DNA from: an uncultured Oceanospirillaceae bacterium
Lineage (GTDB): Bacteria; Pseudomonadota; Gammaproteobacteria; Pseudomonadales; Balneatricaceae
Direction: 5' to 3'
Assembly (NCBI GenBank): GCA_937138495.1
Contig: CAKZPE010000079.1
Location: 16,941-80,940, forward strand
Length of the DNA: 64,000 bases
The notes below the pieces were generated by a model. It did not search any database and was not told the origin of the DNA. It saw nothing but the letters and a program-made list of their open reading frames with translations. Position 1 is the stretch's first letter. Each line of letters begins with the position of its first letter. Below are positions 26,875 to 36,506 of the stretch, in pieces. The translations under genes and the position numbers were made by a program.

Positions 26875-28035
26875 TTATCCGTGCTCCGCCAGTTTAAACC
26901 CCAGTGCTTTTAACAACCGGCCCTGCGCCGAAACACCGGAGACATCATGTAACGTCAGTGAGGCGAACTCCCGGCGGACCGGATATTCTTTACGTAACCG
27001 GTCAAAGTTCTGTGGCTGCTGGGCTGTATCCTGTAACGAATCCCGAAAACGCCGGTCATCAGCAGCCGGATGATACACCGCATCAATGGCCTGACGAACA
27101 TCAGCTGTATCGTTTATTGTCAGATCCGTCAGCTCTGCAGGCGGCAAACAGTCATCCAGTGTAAGTATCGGAGGAATCCCCTGCGCCTGACAAAATGCCT
27201 CATACAGCATAAAGGTGCCACGGACTTTACCTTCCAGGCTGTAACCCGCGATATGCGGCGTACCGATCCGTACCCGTGCCGCCAGTTCAGCATCCACTGC
27301 AGGCTCATGCTCCCAGACATCCAGAATCAGGGTGACATCCTCACGCAGCCGGTGCCAGTTCAGCAAATCCTGATTGTTAATCACCGGGCCCCGGCCAGCG
27401 TTAAGCAGCACAGCCCCCGGCCTGAGCCGGTTAAGGTTATCCTTATTCAGCAAATGTTTACTGGGAAATTCCCCCGTAGTGGTCAGTGGCGTATGGCAGC
27501 AGACAATATCCGCATCCGCCAGCAGATCTTCCAGCACGGTAAACGGCTCAGCGGAACCTGCTTCACGGGCCGCCCGTGGCGGATCATTAATCAGTACGTG
27601 AATCCCCATCCCCCGCAAGCGGCGTTGTAACCGGCCACCCACATTGCCCACGCCAATGATGCCAACCGTTTTATCCAGCAACTCAAAGCCCTGCTCAGCA
27701 GCCAGCATGTACAGGCAACTGATGACATACTCCACCACCGCATCGGCATTACAGCCCGGAGCGCTGGAAAAGCTGATGCCCTGCTGTTGCAAATATGCCT
27801 GATCAATATGGTCAGTGCCGATGGTCGCAGTCCCTACAAACTTAACATTACTGCCAGCCAGAAGGGCTTCATTTACCTGAGAAATAGAGCGCACCAGCAG
27901 CACATCGGCTGCAGCGACATCCTCACGTTTCAGGTGGCGGCCCGGTAACCGGCAAATGCTGCCAAAACCCCCAAACAGGGTTTCCACAGCCGGAATATTT
28001 TCATCAACAACAATATGTAACGACAGGTTGTTCAA
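26875..28035 (-). CDS. pdxB: Erythronate-4-phosphate dehydrogenase
   Basis: A 386-residue NAD-dependent enzyme of pyridoxal-phosphate synthesis (the DXP-dependent route), belonging to the D-2-hydroxyacid dehydrogenase family. It has IVVDENIPAVETLFGGFG at the N-terminus, FVGTATIGTDHID, the Rossmann motif GIIGVGNVGGRLQRRL, the Arg in NAGRGPVI, and Glu/His in VWEHEP and TPHIAGYS. Length and the PdxB-specific C-terminal domain fit. The start is TTG at 28035, with GGAG six bases upstream. The PilZ gene follows with a three-base gap. Confidence 0.93.
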   Translation of the reverse strand: MNNLSLHIVVDENIPAVETLFGGFGSICRLPGRHLKREDVAAADVLLVRSISQVNEALLAGSNVKFVGTATIGTDHIDQAYLQQQGISFSSAPGCNADAVVEYVISCLYMLAAEQGFELLDKTVGIIGVGNVGGRLQRRLRGMGIHVLINDPPRAAREAGSAEPFTVLEDLLADADIVCCHTPLTTTGEFPSKHLLNKDNLNRLRPGAVLLNAGRGPVINNQDLLNWHRLREDVTLILDVWEHEPAVDAELAARVRIGTPHIAGYSLEGKVRGTFMLYEAFCQAQGIPPILTLDDCLPPAELTDLTINDTADVRQAIDAVYHPAADDRRFRDSLQDTAQQPQNFDRLRKEYPVRREFASLTLHDVSGVSAQGRLLKALGFKLAEHG

Positions 28036-28148
28036 ATAGGGCTCCAGATACTGAAATTACGGCTGGTTAAGCGTCTCAAGCATGATTATAATTCCCGGCC
28101 ACCCAAGATTGCAGTAAAATATGCAGTCATTTTATTTAGGAACAACTC

Positions 28149-28397
28149 TTGATCATTCGCTGGCGCAAACAACAGGACTTTTTTATCGTCCGTCTCTACC
28201 AGGATCTGGTAGGTGACTGGGTGCTCAGCGAGTCCTGGGGAAACTCTTTGAACCAGGATAATGCCTTCAATCACACGGTATATCACTGCTATCACGAAGC
28301 ACGTCACCGGCTGCGGGAAATCGGCCGCGAGAAAAAACAGCTGGGCTTCAAAAAAACCGTTGCCAAAGAACAGCAAATCGAACTCGATTTCGGTTAA
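28149..28397 (+). CDS. Small WGR-domain-like protein
   Basis: An 82-residue protein. RWRKQQDFFIVRLYQDLVGDWVLSESWG, followed by YHCYHEARHRLREIGREKKQLGF, matches the WGR fold (WGR motif here as SWG). WGR domains bind nucleic acids or occur in toxin/DNA-repair contexts; the bare single-domain form has no defined role. The start is TTG at 28149, with AGGAAC about seven bases upstream. It is divergent from pdxB. Confidence 0.7.
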   Translation: MIIRWRKQQDFFIVRLYQDLVGDWVLSESWGNSLNQDNAFNHTVYHCYHEARHRLREIGREKKQLGFKKTVAKEQQIELDFG

Positions 28398-28617
28398 ATT
28401 CTCTCCTCTTCATTCTTACGTTTACGCCCCTTTTCACTTCTGCAATCCCCCTGCGACTTCCGACGGTTTCTTTGCTAGCAGTATTAGACTAATGGCGAAC
28501 AGTTTCATAAACGGTTAATCCCTATAGTTCATCTTTTGCTATGCATATAACAAAGCGGCTGCCCCGGCTTACTGCCGGCAACAACAGCCCGCCCCTGCAA
28601 GAACCAGGAGAGGTACC

Positions 28618-29820
28618 ATGAGTCAGTTCAATTTTGCGCCAATGCCGAATGCTGAAGGCTACTTTGGAGAGTACGGCGGCCAGATCATCCCGCCGGAACT
28701 GAAAGCCATTATGGATGAGATCAATCAGGCCTATGAAGAGATCCGCCATACCGAAGCATTTCAGAACGAACTGATGCAGTTATTTCAGGACTACGTTGGC
28801 CGCCCAAGCCCGGTTTACCACGCCAAACGGTTAAGCGATCAGCTCGGCGGTGCACAGATTTTCCTTAAGCGTGAAGACCTCAACCACACCGGTGCACACA
28901 AGATCAATCACTGCCTGGGTGAAGCCCTGCTGGCAAAATACATGGGGAAAACCAAAGTCATCGCGGAAACCGGTGCCGGCCAGCACGGCGTTGCACTGGC
29001 TACCGCCTGCGCACTGGTAGGCATTCCCTGCGAAATTCACATGGGCCAGGTGGATATCGAAAAAGAGCATCCGAATGTCACCAAGATGAAGATCCTTGGC
29101 TGCAACCTGATTCCTGTTAGCCGTGGTACTGCCACGTTAAAAGACGCCGTCGACAGCGCGTTTGAGGAATACCTGAAAGACCCGATTAACTCCATCTATG
29201 CGATTGGCTCCGTTGTTGGCCCACACCCTTTTCCCAAAATGGTGCGCGACTTCCAGAGCATTATCGGCCGTGAAGCCCGCCAGCAATTCCAGGATAAATT
29301 TAGCAAAAACCCGGATTACATCACCGCCTGTGTCGGCGGCGGATCAAATGCCATGGGCCTCTTTACCGCCTTCCTGGAAGATGAAGACGTCAGAATCGTC
29401 GGTGTAGAACCCGCAGGCAAAGGCCTCAGCACACCGGATCACTCCGCAACCCTGACTTTGGGATCACCTGGCGAGATTCACGGCTTCAAATGCTACGTTC
29501 TGCAGGATGACGACGGCCAGCCACTGCCGGTGCACTCGATCGCCTCCGGTCTGGATTACCCGGGCGTCGGCCCACAACACTGCTACCTCAAAGACATCGA
29601 GCGGGTACAGTATGATTCGGTCACCGACGAAGAATGCCTCAACGCCTTTATGACCCTGTCCCGTGTTGAAGGGATTATCCCGGCACTGGAAAGTGCCCAC
29701 GCTGTTGCCTGGGCAATGCGCATGGCACCACAGCTGGATCAGAACCAGACGATTCTGGTAAACCTGTCCGGCCGCGGCGACAAAGACGCCGATTACGTCG
29801 CAGATAAGCTGGGGCTGTAA
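28618..29820 (+). CDS. trpB: Tryptophan synthase beta chain (no trpA nearby)
   Basis: A 400-residue PLP enzyme that joins indole and serine. The PLP lysine is Lys95 in NHTGAHKINHCLG, Glu117 lies in AETGAGQHG, the phosphate loop is GGGSNA, and the IGSVVGPHPFPKMVRDFQSIIG segment is canonical. CCAGGAGAGG precedes the ATG. In most proteobacteria trpA follows trpB; here a long terminator-like hairpin follows and the next operon is an efflux system. Either trpA is elsewhere in the genome, or this is a second, stand-alone TrpB that salvages indole. Confidence 0.92.
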   Translation: MSQFNFAPMPNAEGYFGEYGGQIIPPELKAIMDEINQAYEEIRHTEAFQNELMQLFQDYVGRPSPVYHAKRLSDQLGGAQIFLKREDLNHTGAHKINHCLGEALLAKYMGKTKVIAETGAGQHGVALATACALVGIPCEIHMGQVDIEKEHPNVTKMKILGCNLIPVSRGTATLKDAVDSAFEEYLKDPINSIYAIGSVVGPHPFPKMVRDFQSIIGREARQQFQDKFSKNPDYITACVGGGSNAMGLFTAFLEDEDVRIVGVEPAGKGLSTPDHSATLTLGSPGEIHGFKCYVLQDDDGQPLPVHSIASGLDYPGVGPQHCYLKDIERVQYDSVTDEECLNAFMTLSRVEGIIPALESAHAVAWAMRMAPQLDQNQTILVNLSGRGDKDADYVADKLGL

Positions 29821-29835
29821 GCTCAGAAATAAAAA

Positions 29836-29898
29836 GAAAGGATCAGATCTTATTTATCCGTGTGTGACTGATTAAATACGGATCTGATTCTTTCCTTT
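29836..29898 (+). terminator. Terminator-like long hairpin after trpB
   Basis: GAAAGGATCAGATC (29836-29849) pairs with GATCTGATTCTTTC (29881-29894), with one G-U pair. The 31-base loop carries an inner TATTTA/TAAATA pairing. CTTTTCC follows. I see no gene between here and the efflux operon. Confidence 0.7.
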
Positions 29899-30048
29899 TC
29901 CTTCCCTGTAAAGCATTCTGCAAACTAACAGCCTCAGCGCTTCTGATACCCACCATATCATCCATCATTCACTGACAACCCGTTCCGGCCTTCCACCAGA
30001 AATACCCCCCGGTAAAACAACGGTCCGTATTCACGCCCCGTTACTTTC

Positions 30049-30066
30049 TTAACGCTTTTTTAATGC
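30049..30066 (+). promoter_or_regulatory. PmrA/QseB-type direct-repeat box, putative response-regulator site
   Basis: TTAACGCTTTTTTAATGC: half-sites TTAACGC and TTAATGC start 11 bp apart, one helical turn. This is the layout of PmrA/QseB boxes (CTTAA-type hexamers with a five-base spacer). It lies 60 bases before the first gene of the efflux operon and recurs with one change at 37835. Confidence 0.65.
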
Positions 30067-30125
30067 CCGCCTGCATACCCTTGCATTTCTGTCAGCACGA
30101 CCCATTAACTGCAGCGGCTAAAATC

Positions 30126-31481
30126 ATGTTAATACCGATACTAAAACTGACATCACTGTGCATGATTGTGGTGTTATCAGGGTGCTCAGCACTGAATGGA
30201 ACCCGGTTTGCACAACAATCAGCTGAATCACTGAATGAACTCACCGAATGGCAACAGCAGCAAGTCTCCGCTGCCCGGCAAACCTATCTCACCGATCTGG
30301 TTCAAGCCGAGGAACTGCAGGCACTTATTCAGCAGGGGCTCGACAATAATCCCGGATTACAGCAAACAGCCCTGGCCATTCAGATAGCCCGTGAAAACGT
30401 TATTAACGTCAGTGGCGAGCGTCTGCCCAACGCGAATATCAGCGTTTCACAAAGCAAGACTGAAGGCAGTGATTCTGTTTATAAAAGCAGTCTGGATGTC
30501 AGTTGGACAGTGGACTGGCTACAAAAATTACAGGATAGCGCAGACGCCAGTCAGGCCGGCCTTGTCAGCAGCGTTGCTGCTGACCAGTATGCCCGCGACC
30601 TGCTGGCTTCTTCTGTCATCGATACCTGGTTCCAGCTTATTCAGCAAAGCCAGCTGATCGATATAGAACGCAGCCGGTTACGGGTACTGGAGCAAAACGA
30701 ACAAACCATCGTTGAACGCTACCGCAAAGGTCTGGACGCACTGACCGACCTGGATTCAGCCCGCAGCCAGAGCGCGTCATCCAGAGCAACACTGGTCGCC
30801 TACTCGCAAGGATATGCAACCCTGCAGCGATCAATGGCAGTCCTGCTGGGTAAAACTGAATACAGCGCCCCGGACAACCTCCACTTCCCTCAGGTACAGA
30901 TTCCACTTGCATCTGTTCCCGCTCAGGATCTGGGGCGGCGTCCGGATCTTCAGCAGGCCTACCTGAACATCAGAGTCGCCGATCTGAACAGTGCCGTCGC
31001 GTATAAAAACCTTCTGCCTTCACTTTCTCTGGGCCTGTCCCTCTCCCAGAGCAATTCAGCATTACGTGACGCGCTTTTCACCAGCCCCGCATGGAGTGTA
31101 CTGAACCAACTCACGATTCCTCTGTTTCAGGGAGGCAAGCTGCGGGCACAGGCCCGGCAGGCGGATCTGACTGCAGAACAGACCTATTGGGCCTATCAGG
31201 AAAAACTGTTAGCGGCCGTGCAGGAAGTTGAAAACGCCCTGGGGCAAGAGAACGCATTAACCGCGCAACAGGCACACATCAGCGACGCACTTAGGAATGC
31301 TGAGCGCAGCTTTGAAATCTATCAGACAAAGTATCGTCAGGGGCTGGTGACATTTCTGGATTTGCTGACGATCCAGACACAAACCTTCGACCTCAGAGTA
31401 CAAAAAACCCAACTGACCTACGCGCGTTTATCGAACCGTATCACCCTTGGACTGGCATTAGGGCTGGGAGTTAAATCATGA
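30126..31481 (+). CDS. RND efflux outer-membrane factor (TolC/NodT type lipoprotein)
   Basis: A 451-residue outer-membrane channel protein. The lipoprotein signal MLIPILKLTSLCMIVVLSGC has lipobox LSGC. Two homologous OEP repeats follow, with long helices and the conserved LGRRPDLQQAYLNIRVADLN. I chose ATG 30126 because it gives a clean lipoprotein signal; an in-frame upstream ATG at 30063 overlaps the putative regulator box. It is the first gene of a five-gene operon with adaptor, pump, response regulator and sensor kinase; ATGA overlap with the adaptor gene. Confidence 0.9.
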   Translation: MLIPILKLTSLCMIVVLSGCSALNGTRFAQQSAESLNELTEWQQQQVSAARQTYLTDLVQAEELQALIQQGLDNNPGLQQTALAIQIARENVINVSGERLPNANISVSQSKTEGSDSVYKSSLDVSWTVDWLQKLQDSADASQAGLVSSVAADQYARDLLASSVIDTWFQLIQQSQLIDIERSRLRVLEQNEQTIVERYRKGLDALTDLDSARSQSASSRATLVAYSQGYATLQRSMAVLLGKTEYSAPDNLHFPQVQIPLASVPAQDLGRRPDLQQAYLNIRVADLNSAVAYKNLLPSLSLGLSLSQSNSALRDALFTSPAWSVLNQLTIPLFQGGKLRAQARQADLTAEQTYWAYQEKLLAAVQEVENALGQENALTAQQAHISDALRNAERSFEIYQTKYRQGLVTFLDLLTIQTQTFDLRVQKTQLTYARLSNRITLGLALGLGVKS

Positions 31482-32674
31482 AAAAGAGTGTAAAAACACA
31501 GTTACTGGTAACCGCAATTGCGGCTGCCTGTGTGCTTGGCGCGTATGCCACCAGTATCAATTCTGCAGGAGAGAGCTTGCCAGCCCCGCCGCCAGACGCA
31601 AAAAGCTACCCGCAAGTAACAATCATTGAACCGGCAGCCGGAAACTTTCCTTCCAGCATTAAGGGATACGGTGAAGTCACTCCTGTTCAGAAGCTGAATC
31701 TGGCGGCGCAGGTCAGTGGCAGAGTTACTGAACTCGCGGCCTTATTTAAAAGCGGCGAACGGCTTCAGGCCGGCGATATACTGCTTAAGGTTGATGATAC
31801 TGAATACCGGGAAGCCGTTGCTAATGCGAAATCTTCACTGGCAGCGGCAGAGGTCACATTATTACAACAGCAACTGAACCGCACCCAGGCTAAAGCCGAG
31901 TGGCAACGCTCCGGCCTGAAAGGCTCACCCGACTCTGAACTGGCACTGTATGAACCCCAGGTAAAATCAGCCCGGGCAGCCGTTGAGCACGCCAGACGCT
32001 CTCTCGAAAAAGCCCGCGCAGATCTGAGTAAAACGATTATCCGGGCGCCTTTCAACGCCCTGATTGTGTCCCGCGCGGTAGAACTGGGTGGCTTTATCCA
32101 GCCAGGTACTGAGCTGGCCGTTTTGTACGGCACTGATCAGGTAGAGCTGACACTGCCGATCCCGACAAAAGACTGGAGCCACCTCCCACAGCCCTCTGAT
32201 GATAAAAACACCTGGCCCGTATCCCTGTCAGACACTGAAAGTGATCGCCAATGGCAGGGATATGTGGACCGGGTAACACAACACATTGAAAGTAATACCC
32301 GGCAACGCTCACTGATTGTCCGGCTGGATAACCCTCTGGACCAGTCCCCGCCCCTCTATCCCGGTACCTTCATTGAAGCTTCGGTTCCCGGTTCAGTACT
32401 GGAAAACGTTTGGCAACTTCCGGCGTCAGCCGTGACACAAAATAACGAGATATGGTTTGTAGACACGACCAATACCCTGCGAAAAACCCCCGCCAACATT
32501 CGCTTAAGGCGTGCAGACAAGGTCTATCTGGAACCGGACAGAACGTCAGACATATCCCGTATCATCACTTTGCCACTGGCCAGCTATTTACCGGGCATGA
32601 AGGTCGACCCCACCCCAGCCGGTAATCAGGCAGCTCTCGCTTATACGCCGCAATCTGCGGGGACAGCCCAATGA
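31478..32674 (+). CDS. RND efflux periplasmic adaptor (membrane fusion protein)
   Basis: A 398-residue protein with an N-terminal hydrophobic anchor (LLVTAIAAACVLGAYA). It has the split biotinyl-lipoyl-like domain (LAAQVSGRVTEL ... ARADLSKTIIRAPFNALIV) with a coiled hairpin between them (about residues 110-185), then beta-barrel and membrane-proximal parts. It links the inner-membrane pump with the outer channel. It overlaps both neighbours by four bases (ATGA), indicating tight translational coupling. Confidence 0.92.
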   Translation: MKKSVKTQLLVTAIAAACVLGAYATSINSAGESLPAPPPDAKSYPQVTIIEPAAGNFPSSIKGYGEVTPVQKLNLAAQVSGRVTELAALFKSGERLQAGDILLKVDDTEYREAVANAKSSLAAAEVTLLQQQLNRTQAKAEWQRSGLKGSPDSELALYEPQVKSARAAVEHARRSLEKARADLSKTIIRAPFNALIVSRAVELGGFIQPGTELAVLYGTDQVELTLPIPTKDWSHLPQPSDDKNTWPVSLSDTESDRQWQGYVDRVTQHIESNTRQRSLIVRLDNPLDQSPPLYPGTFIEASVPGSVLENVWQLPASAVTQNNEIWFVDTTNTLRKTPANIRLRRADKVYLEPDRTSDISRIITLPLASYLPGMKVDPTPAGNQAALAYTPQSAGTAQ

Positions 32675-35600
32675 ATCAGACACCGAATCAAAGAGGAGTG
32701 ATTGCCTGGTTCGCCGGTAACAGCGTGGCAGCCAACCTGCTGCTGATAAGCATCATTCTGCTTGGAGTAATGTCTGTCGACAGCTTACGTAAAGAAGCCT
32801 TTCCGCCCTGGCCTGTTGATTCTGTCACCGTGACCGTTACTTATGACAGCGGTGATGCCAGCCAGACTGAAGAAGGCATTGCACTAAAAGTCGAAGAAGC
32901 AGTGGCCAGCCTTAACGGTATCAAGCGGGTCACATCTGTATCCGACGCCAATACTTCCACCACCACGATTGAAGGGGTCAGCGGCTACGATCTGGATACG
33001 CTGTTACGGGATGTAAAAAGCAAGGTTGATGCAATATACAATTTCCCGGCCGATGCCGAAAAACCGGTTATCGAAAAACAGGCACTCAGTGAACACGCTT
33101 ACTCGGTCAAAATATTCGGTGACACGGATCGCCAGACCCTGCAAAACCTGGCAGAACGCATTAAAGTCGACCTGCTTGCCCAGAGCCAGATCAGCAACGT
33201 AGAGATCCGAGGTAAAGCTGAAAAGCTGCTGTCGATTGAAATCGATGAAGCCAGATTAGAGGCTTACGGCATAACCTTGTCTGACGTCCAAACGGCGATC
33301 AATGCAGAATCATCTTCCGCCTTGTCCACCAGCCTGCGCAGCGAGGATCAGATTGTACGTCTGAAAGTGGCCGAACAGGCATACTATGCTGAACAGTTTG
33401 CCCGGATTCCGGTTGTTACCGATCCGTCAGGCGCAGTGGTCAGGCTGAGTGATATCAGCCGAATTGAAGATGGGTTTACCGACAGAACCTATACGCTGGC
33501 CCGCTATAACGGCATGAACGGCATAGGTCTGGAGATGACCGTCAATGAAACCGGCGATGTCATCAAACTGGTTGAAGAGGCGGATAAGGTCATTGAAAAA
33601 TGGCAAACCTCCGCCTCTCTCCCGAACAATGTTTCAGTCGAGTCCTGGAATGACGGCAGCGCACTGATTAAAGACAGGCTCACCCTGCTCATCAAAAATG
33701 CACTGTCCGGCATTGCTCTGGTCTTTGTGGTTCTGGCACTGTTTCTGAATCTTCGGGTGGCTGTCTGGGTGGTTGCCGGTTTGCCATTTATTTTCTGTGG
33801 CACCCTGTTCTTTATGTCTGAACAGTTCACCGGCATGTCCATCAATGAAATGACGACCTTTGGGTTCATCCTTGCTCTGGGCATTGTGGTGGATGATGCG
33901 GTCGTGGTCGGAGAAAGTGTGTACTCGGAACGTCGCACTAAAGGTGACACCTTAGCGAGCACCATCAGCGGCACTCAGCGTGTTGCTGTTCCGACCATTT
34001 TCGGCGTGCTGACCACAGTTGCAGTCTTTATTGCCCTGGCAAATATCGAAGGCGGTATGGGGCAGGTGTATAGCCAGTTTGCCGTTATCGTCACCATTTG
34101 TTTATTACTGTCTCTGGTTGAATCTAAACTGATACTCCCTGCACATCTGGCGCATCTTGATACACACCGTAAGACCGGTCATGGCTGGAAGGACTGCTGG
34201 GCCCGCATTCAGCACCGTTGTGACTCCGGGCTTCTGTGGGTCACCGAACGGCTGTATGCACCGCTGATCGAAAAGGTTATTCAGTTCAGATATGCCGCTG
34301 TCCTGATATCAGTCGCGGTGTTTATCGTCGTGCTTACCATGCCTTTTAATGGCAGTGTCCGTGTGGGATTCTTTCCCGACATTCCCGGTTCAACGATTTC
34401 TGCCGACCTGACCATGCAGAATGATGCCAGCTTTGGCCTCACACAGAAAAACCTGCTTAAGCTGGAGCGCCTTGCACAGGAAGCCGACCAGACCCTGACC
34501 GGCGAAAGCAGCTCTTCAGGCATCAGCACGGTTGAAATCATTGCCAGCGATGACTTTTCCGGTTCTGTTACTATCGAACTGAGTGAAACATCACCGTATT
34601 CAATCAATGACTTTACCGGTACCTGGAAATCACTGGCCGGTAACCTTGAAGGGGTCAGGTCACTGAATATTCGCTCCGGTTTCGGGGGCGGCAATGAGTT
34701 TAAAGTAGAACTGAAAGCCTGGAACACCCAGACACTCGAATTCGCCGGTCAGAGATTTTTAGAGACGCTCTCACAAATTAATGGTGTACAGGGGATCGAT
34801 AACAATTTCAGTGGCGGCCAGAACCAGCTGAACTTCAGACTGAATCCGCAAGGTTATGCACTGGGCATTACCACCGCAGACCTGTCCCGACAGGTGCTTC
34901 AGGCCTTTGGTGGTGAAGTGGTTCAGCAGTATCAGCGGGGAAAAGACGAAATAAAAGTTCGGATTCGCTACCCTGAAGATGAACGCAGGGATATCAGTGA
35001 CCTCCTGAATGCGAAAATCCGTCTGCCAAACGGATCAGTCGTGCCGCTCTCTTCGGTCGCCTCAGTCAGTGAAACATATCAGCAAACAGAAAGGACCCGG
35101 ATCGGTGGCCTGCAGGCTTACTATGTCAGTGCGAGTATAGATAAAGAAATCCTGTCTCCGACCGAGCTGGTTCAGCAGCTTCAGGGCTCTCTTGTGCCAG
35201 AACTGCAGAAACGCTATCCGGATCTGGATATTCATTTTGCCGGTGAAGCAGAAGAACAGGCAGAAACCGCCGGGTCGATGACAGAGCTGTTTATCATCGC
35301 CATGATGGCAGTTTACATTCTGTTAGCGGTCCCCCTGCGCTCCTATTTTCAGCCACTGATCATTATGACGGCGATTCCGTTTGGTCTGGTCGGCGCAATT
35401 CTGGGACACTGGTTCAACGATATGATGCTGAGTGTGCTGTCATTCAACGGCATAGTTGCTCTGAGCGGTGTTGTTGTGAATGACAGCCTGCTGCTGGTCT
35501 CCCGCTTTAATGAAAACCGCAAACAGGGCCTCACTTATCATGAGGCGATTGTCGAAGCCTGCGCCGGCCGGATCAGACCGGTACTGCTGACATCCCTGAC

Positions 35601-35823
35601 CACTTTTGCAGGCCTTGCTCCCTTGCTGAGCGAAACATCTACCCAGGCGCAGTACATTATTCCTGCTGCAGCCTCTCTGGGATATGGCATCTTATTTGCC
35701 ACCGTTATTACATTGATAATTATTCCGGCAATGCTCATGATTCAGTATGACGTTGCCAGGCTTTTTGCCTCACAGGTACAGAAACCGGCAACAGAAACGA
35801 CCCCCGAGGACTCCCGATGTTAA
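32671..35823 (+). CDS. RND efflux pump, inner-membrane permease
   Basis: A 1050-residue proton-driven pump of the HAE family with twelve membrane segments in two halves and two large periplasmic loops. The proton-relay acidic pair is in TM4 (LALGIVVDDAVVVGE). The second-half counterpart is GIVALSGVVVNDSLLLV. The substrate range is unknown; sequence alone does not separate drugs from cell-derived compounds. The stop overlaps the response-regulator gene by seven bases, so pump and regulator are one transcript. Confidence 0.94.
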   Translation: MNQTPNQRGVIAWFAGNSVAANLLLISIILLGVMSVDSLRKEAFPPWPVDSVTVTVTYDSGDASQTEEGIALKVEEAVASLNGIKRVTSVSDANTSTTTIEGVSGYDLDTLLRDVKSKVDAIYNFPADAEKPVIEKQALSEHAYSVKIFGDTDRQTLQNLAERIKVDLLAQSQISNVEIRGKAEKLLSIEIDEARLEAYGITLSDVQTAINAESSSALSTSLRSEDQIVRLKVAEQAYYAEQFARIPVVTDPSGAVVRLSDISRIEDGFTDRTYTLARYNGMNGIGLEMTVNETGDVIKLVEEADKVIEKWQTSASLPNNVSVESWNDGSALIKDRLTLLIKNALSGIALVFVVLALFLNLRVAVWVVAGLPFIFCGTLFFMSEQFTGMSINEMTTFGFILALGIVVDDAVVVGESVYSERRTKGDTLASTISGTQRVAVPTIFGVLTTVAVFIALANIEGGMGQVYSQFAVIVTICLLLSLVESKLILPAHLAHLDTHRKTGHGWKDCWARIQHRCDSGLLWVTERLYAPLIEKVIQFRYAAVLISVAVFIVVLTMPFNGSVRVGFFPDIPGSTISADLTMQNDASFGLTQKNLLKLERLAQEADQTLTGESSSSGISTVEIIASDDFSGSVTIELSETSPYSINDFTGTWKSLAGNLEGVRSLNIRSGFGGGNEFKVELKAWNTQTLEFAGQRFLETLSQINGVQGIDNNFSGGQNQLNFRLNPQGYALGITTADLSRQVLQAFGGEVVQQYQRGKDEIKVRIRYPEDERRDISDLLNAKIRLPNGSVVPLSSVASVSETYQQTERTRIGGLQAYYVSASIDKEILSPTELVQQLQGSLVPELQKRYPDLDIHFAGEAEEQAETAGSMTELFIIAMMAVYILLAVPLRSYFQPLIIMTAIPFGLVGAILGHWFNDMMLSVLSFNGIVALSGVVVNDSLLLVSRFNENRKQGLTYHEAIVEACAGRIRPVLLTSLTTFAGLAPLLSETSTQAQYIIPAAASLGYGILFATVITLIIIPAMLMIQYDVARLFASQVQKPATETTPEDSRC

Positions 35824-36491
35824 ATATTTTACTGGCAGAAGATGATCGTGACCTGGCGCTGGCGATAATCGATCATCTGGAGATTGAAAACATCCTCTGT
35901 GACTATGCCGCTAATGGCATAGAAGGCAAAGCACTGATCGAACAGAACAGCTATGACGTACTGATTCTGGATATCAACATGCCTGGCATGGACGGTTTAT
36001 CACTGTGTGAAAAAATACGCTCGGACAGCAACGATACTCCGGTCCTGATGTTGACTGCCCGGGACACACTGGCGAACAAAATTGAAGGGTTTAACGCCGG
36101 CACAGACGACTACATGATTAAACCCTTTGAAATTGAAGAACTGATCGTACGCTTACATGCACTTGCAAAAAGACGCAGCGGCCAGGCCTCCGTTATTCAG
36201 ACCGGGGCACTGAAACTTGATCTTCACAGCCGTCAGGTGAGCATCGGAGAATCTCCGGTCAAACTCAGCCCAACCGGTTTCAAGTTACTCGAAGTACTGA
36301 TGCGGGCCAGCCCCAACCCGGTCTCTCATTCCGAGCTGATCCTGAAAGTATGGGGAGACGATTTGCCGGACAGTAACAAATTGCGTGTACATATTCATAA
36401 TCTCCGTAAATCCCTGGAAGCAGGTAATGCCGGTCATATGCTGCAGACATCAACCGGGTTCGGCTTTTTCATATCAACGGAACACATCTGA
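35817..36491 (+). CDS. OmpR-family response regulator
   Basis: A 224-residue regulator. The receiver domain has the acidic pocket AEDDRD and phospho-acceptor Asp in VLILDINMPGMDG, Thr in MLTARD and Lys in YMIKPFE. A C-terminal winged helix follows (HSELILKVWGDDLPDSNKLRVHIHNLRKSL). It resembles the QseB/PmrA group. The best candidate target is the direct-repeat box found before the efflux operon and before the cytochrome b561 gene. Confidence 0.92.
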   Translation: MLNILLAEDDRDLALAIIDHLEIENILCDYAANGIEGKALIEQNSYDVLILDINMPGMDGLSLCEKIRSDSNDTPVLMLTARDTLANKIEGFNAGTDDYMIKPFEIEELIVRLHALAKRRSGQASVIQTGALKLDLHSRQVSIGESPVKLSPTGFKLLEVLMRASPNPVSHSELILKVWGDDLPDSNKLRVHIHNLRKSLEAGNAGHMLQTSTGFGFFISTEHI

Positions 36492-36506
36492 CACAAGGGT
36501 ATTTCC

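Noticed and set aside
28470..28500. Possible TrpR operator before trpB (TTAGACTAA and CTAG nearby)
   Set aside because: The spacing and arms do not match the TrpR consensus; too short to support.
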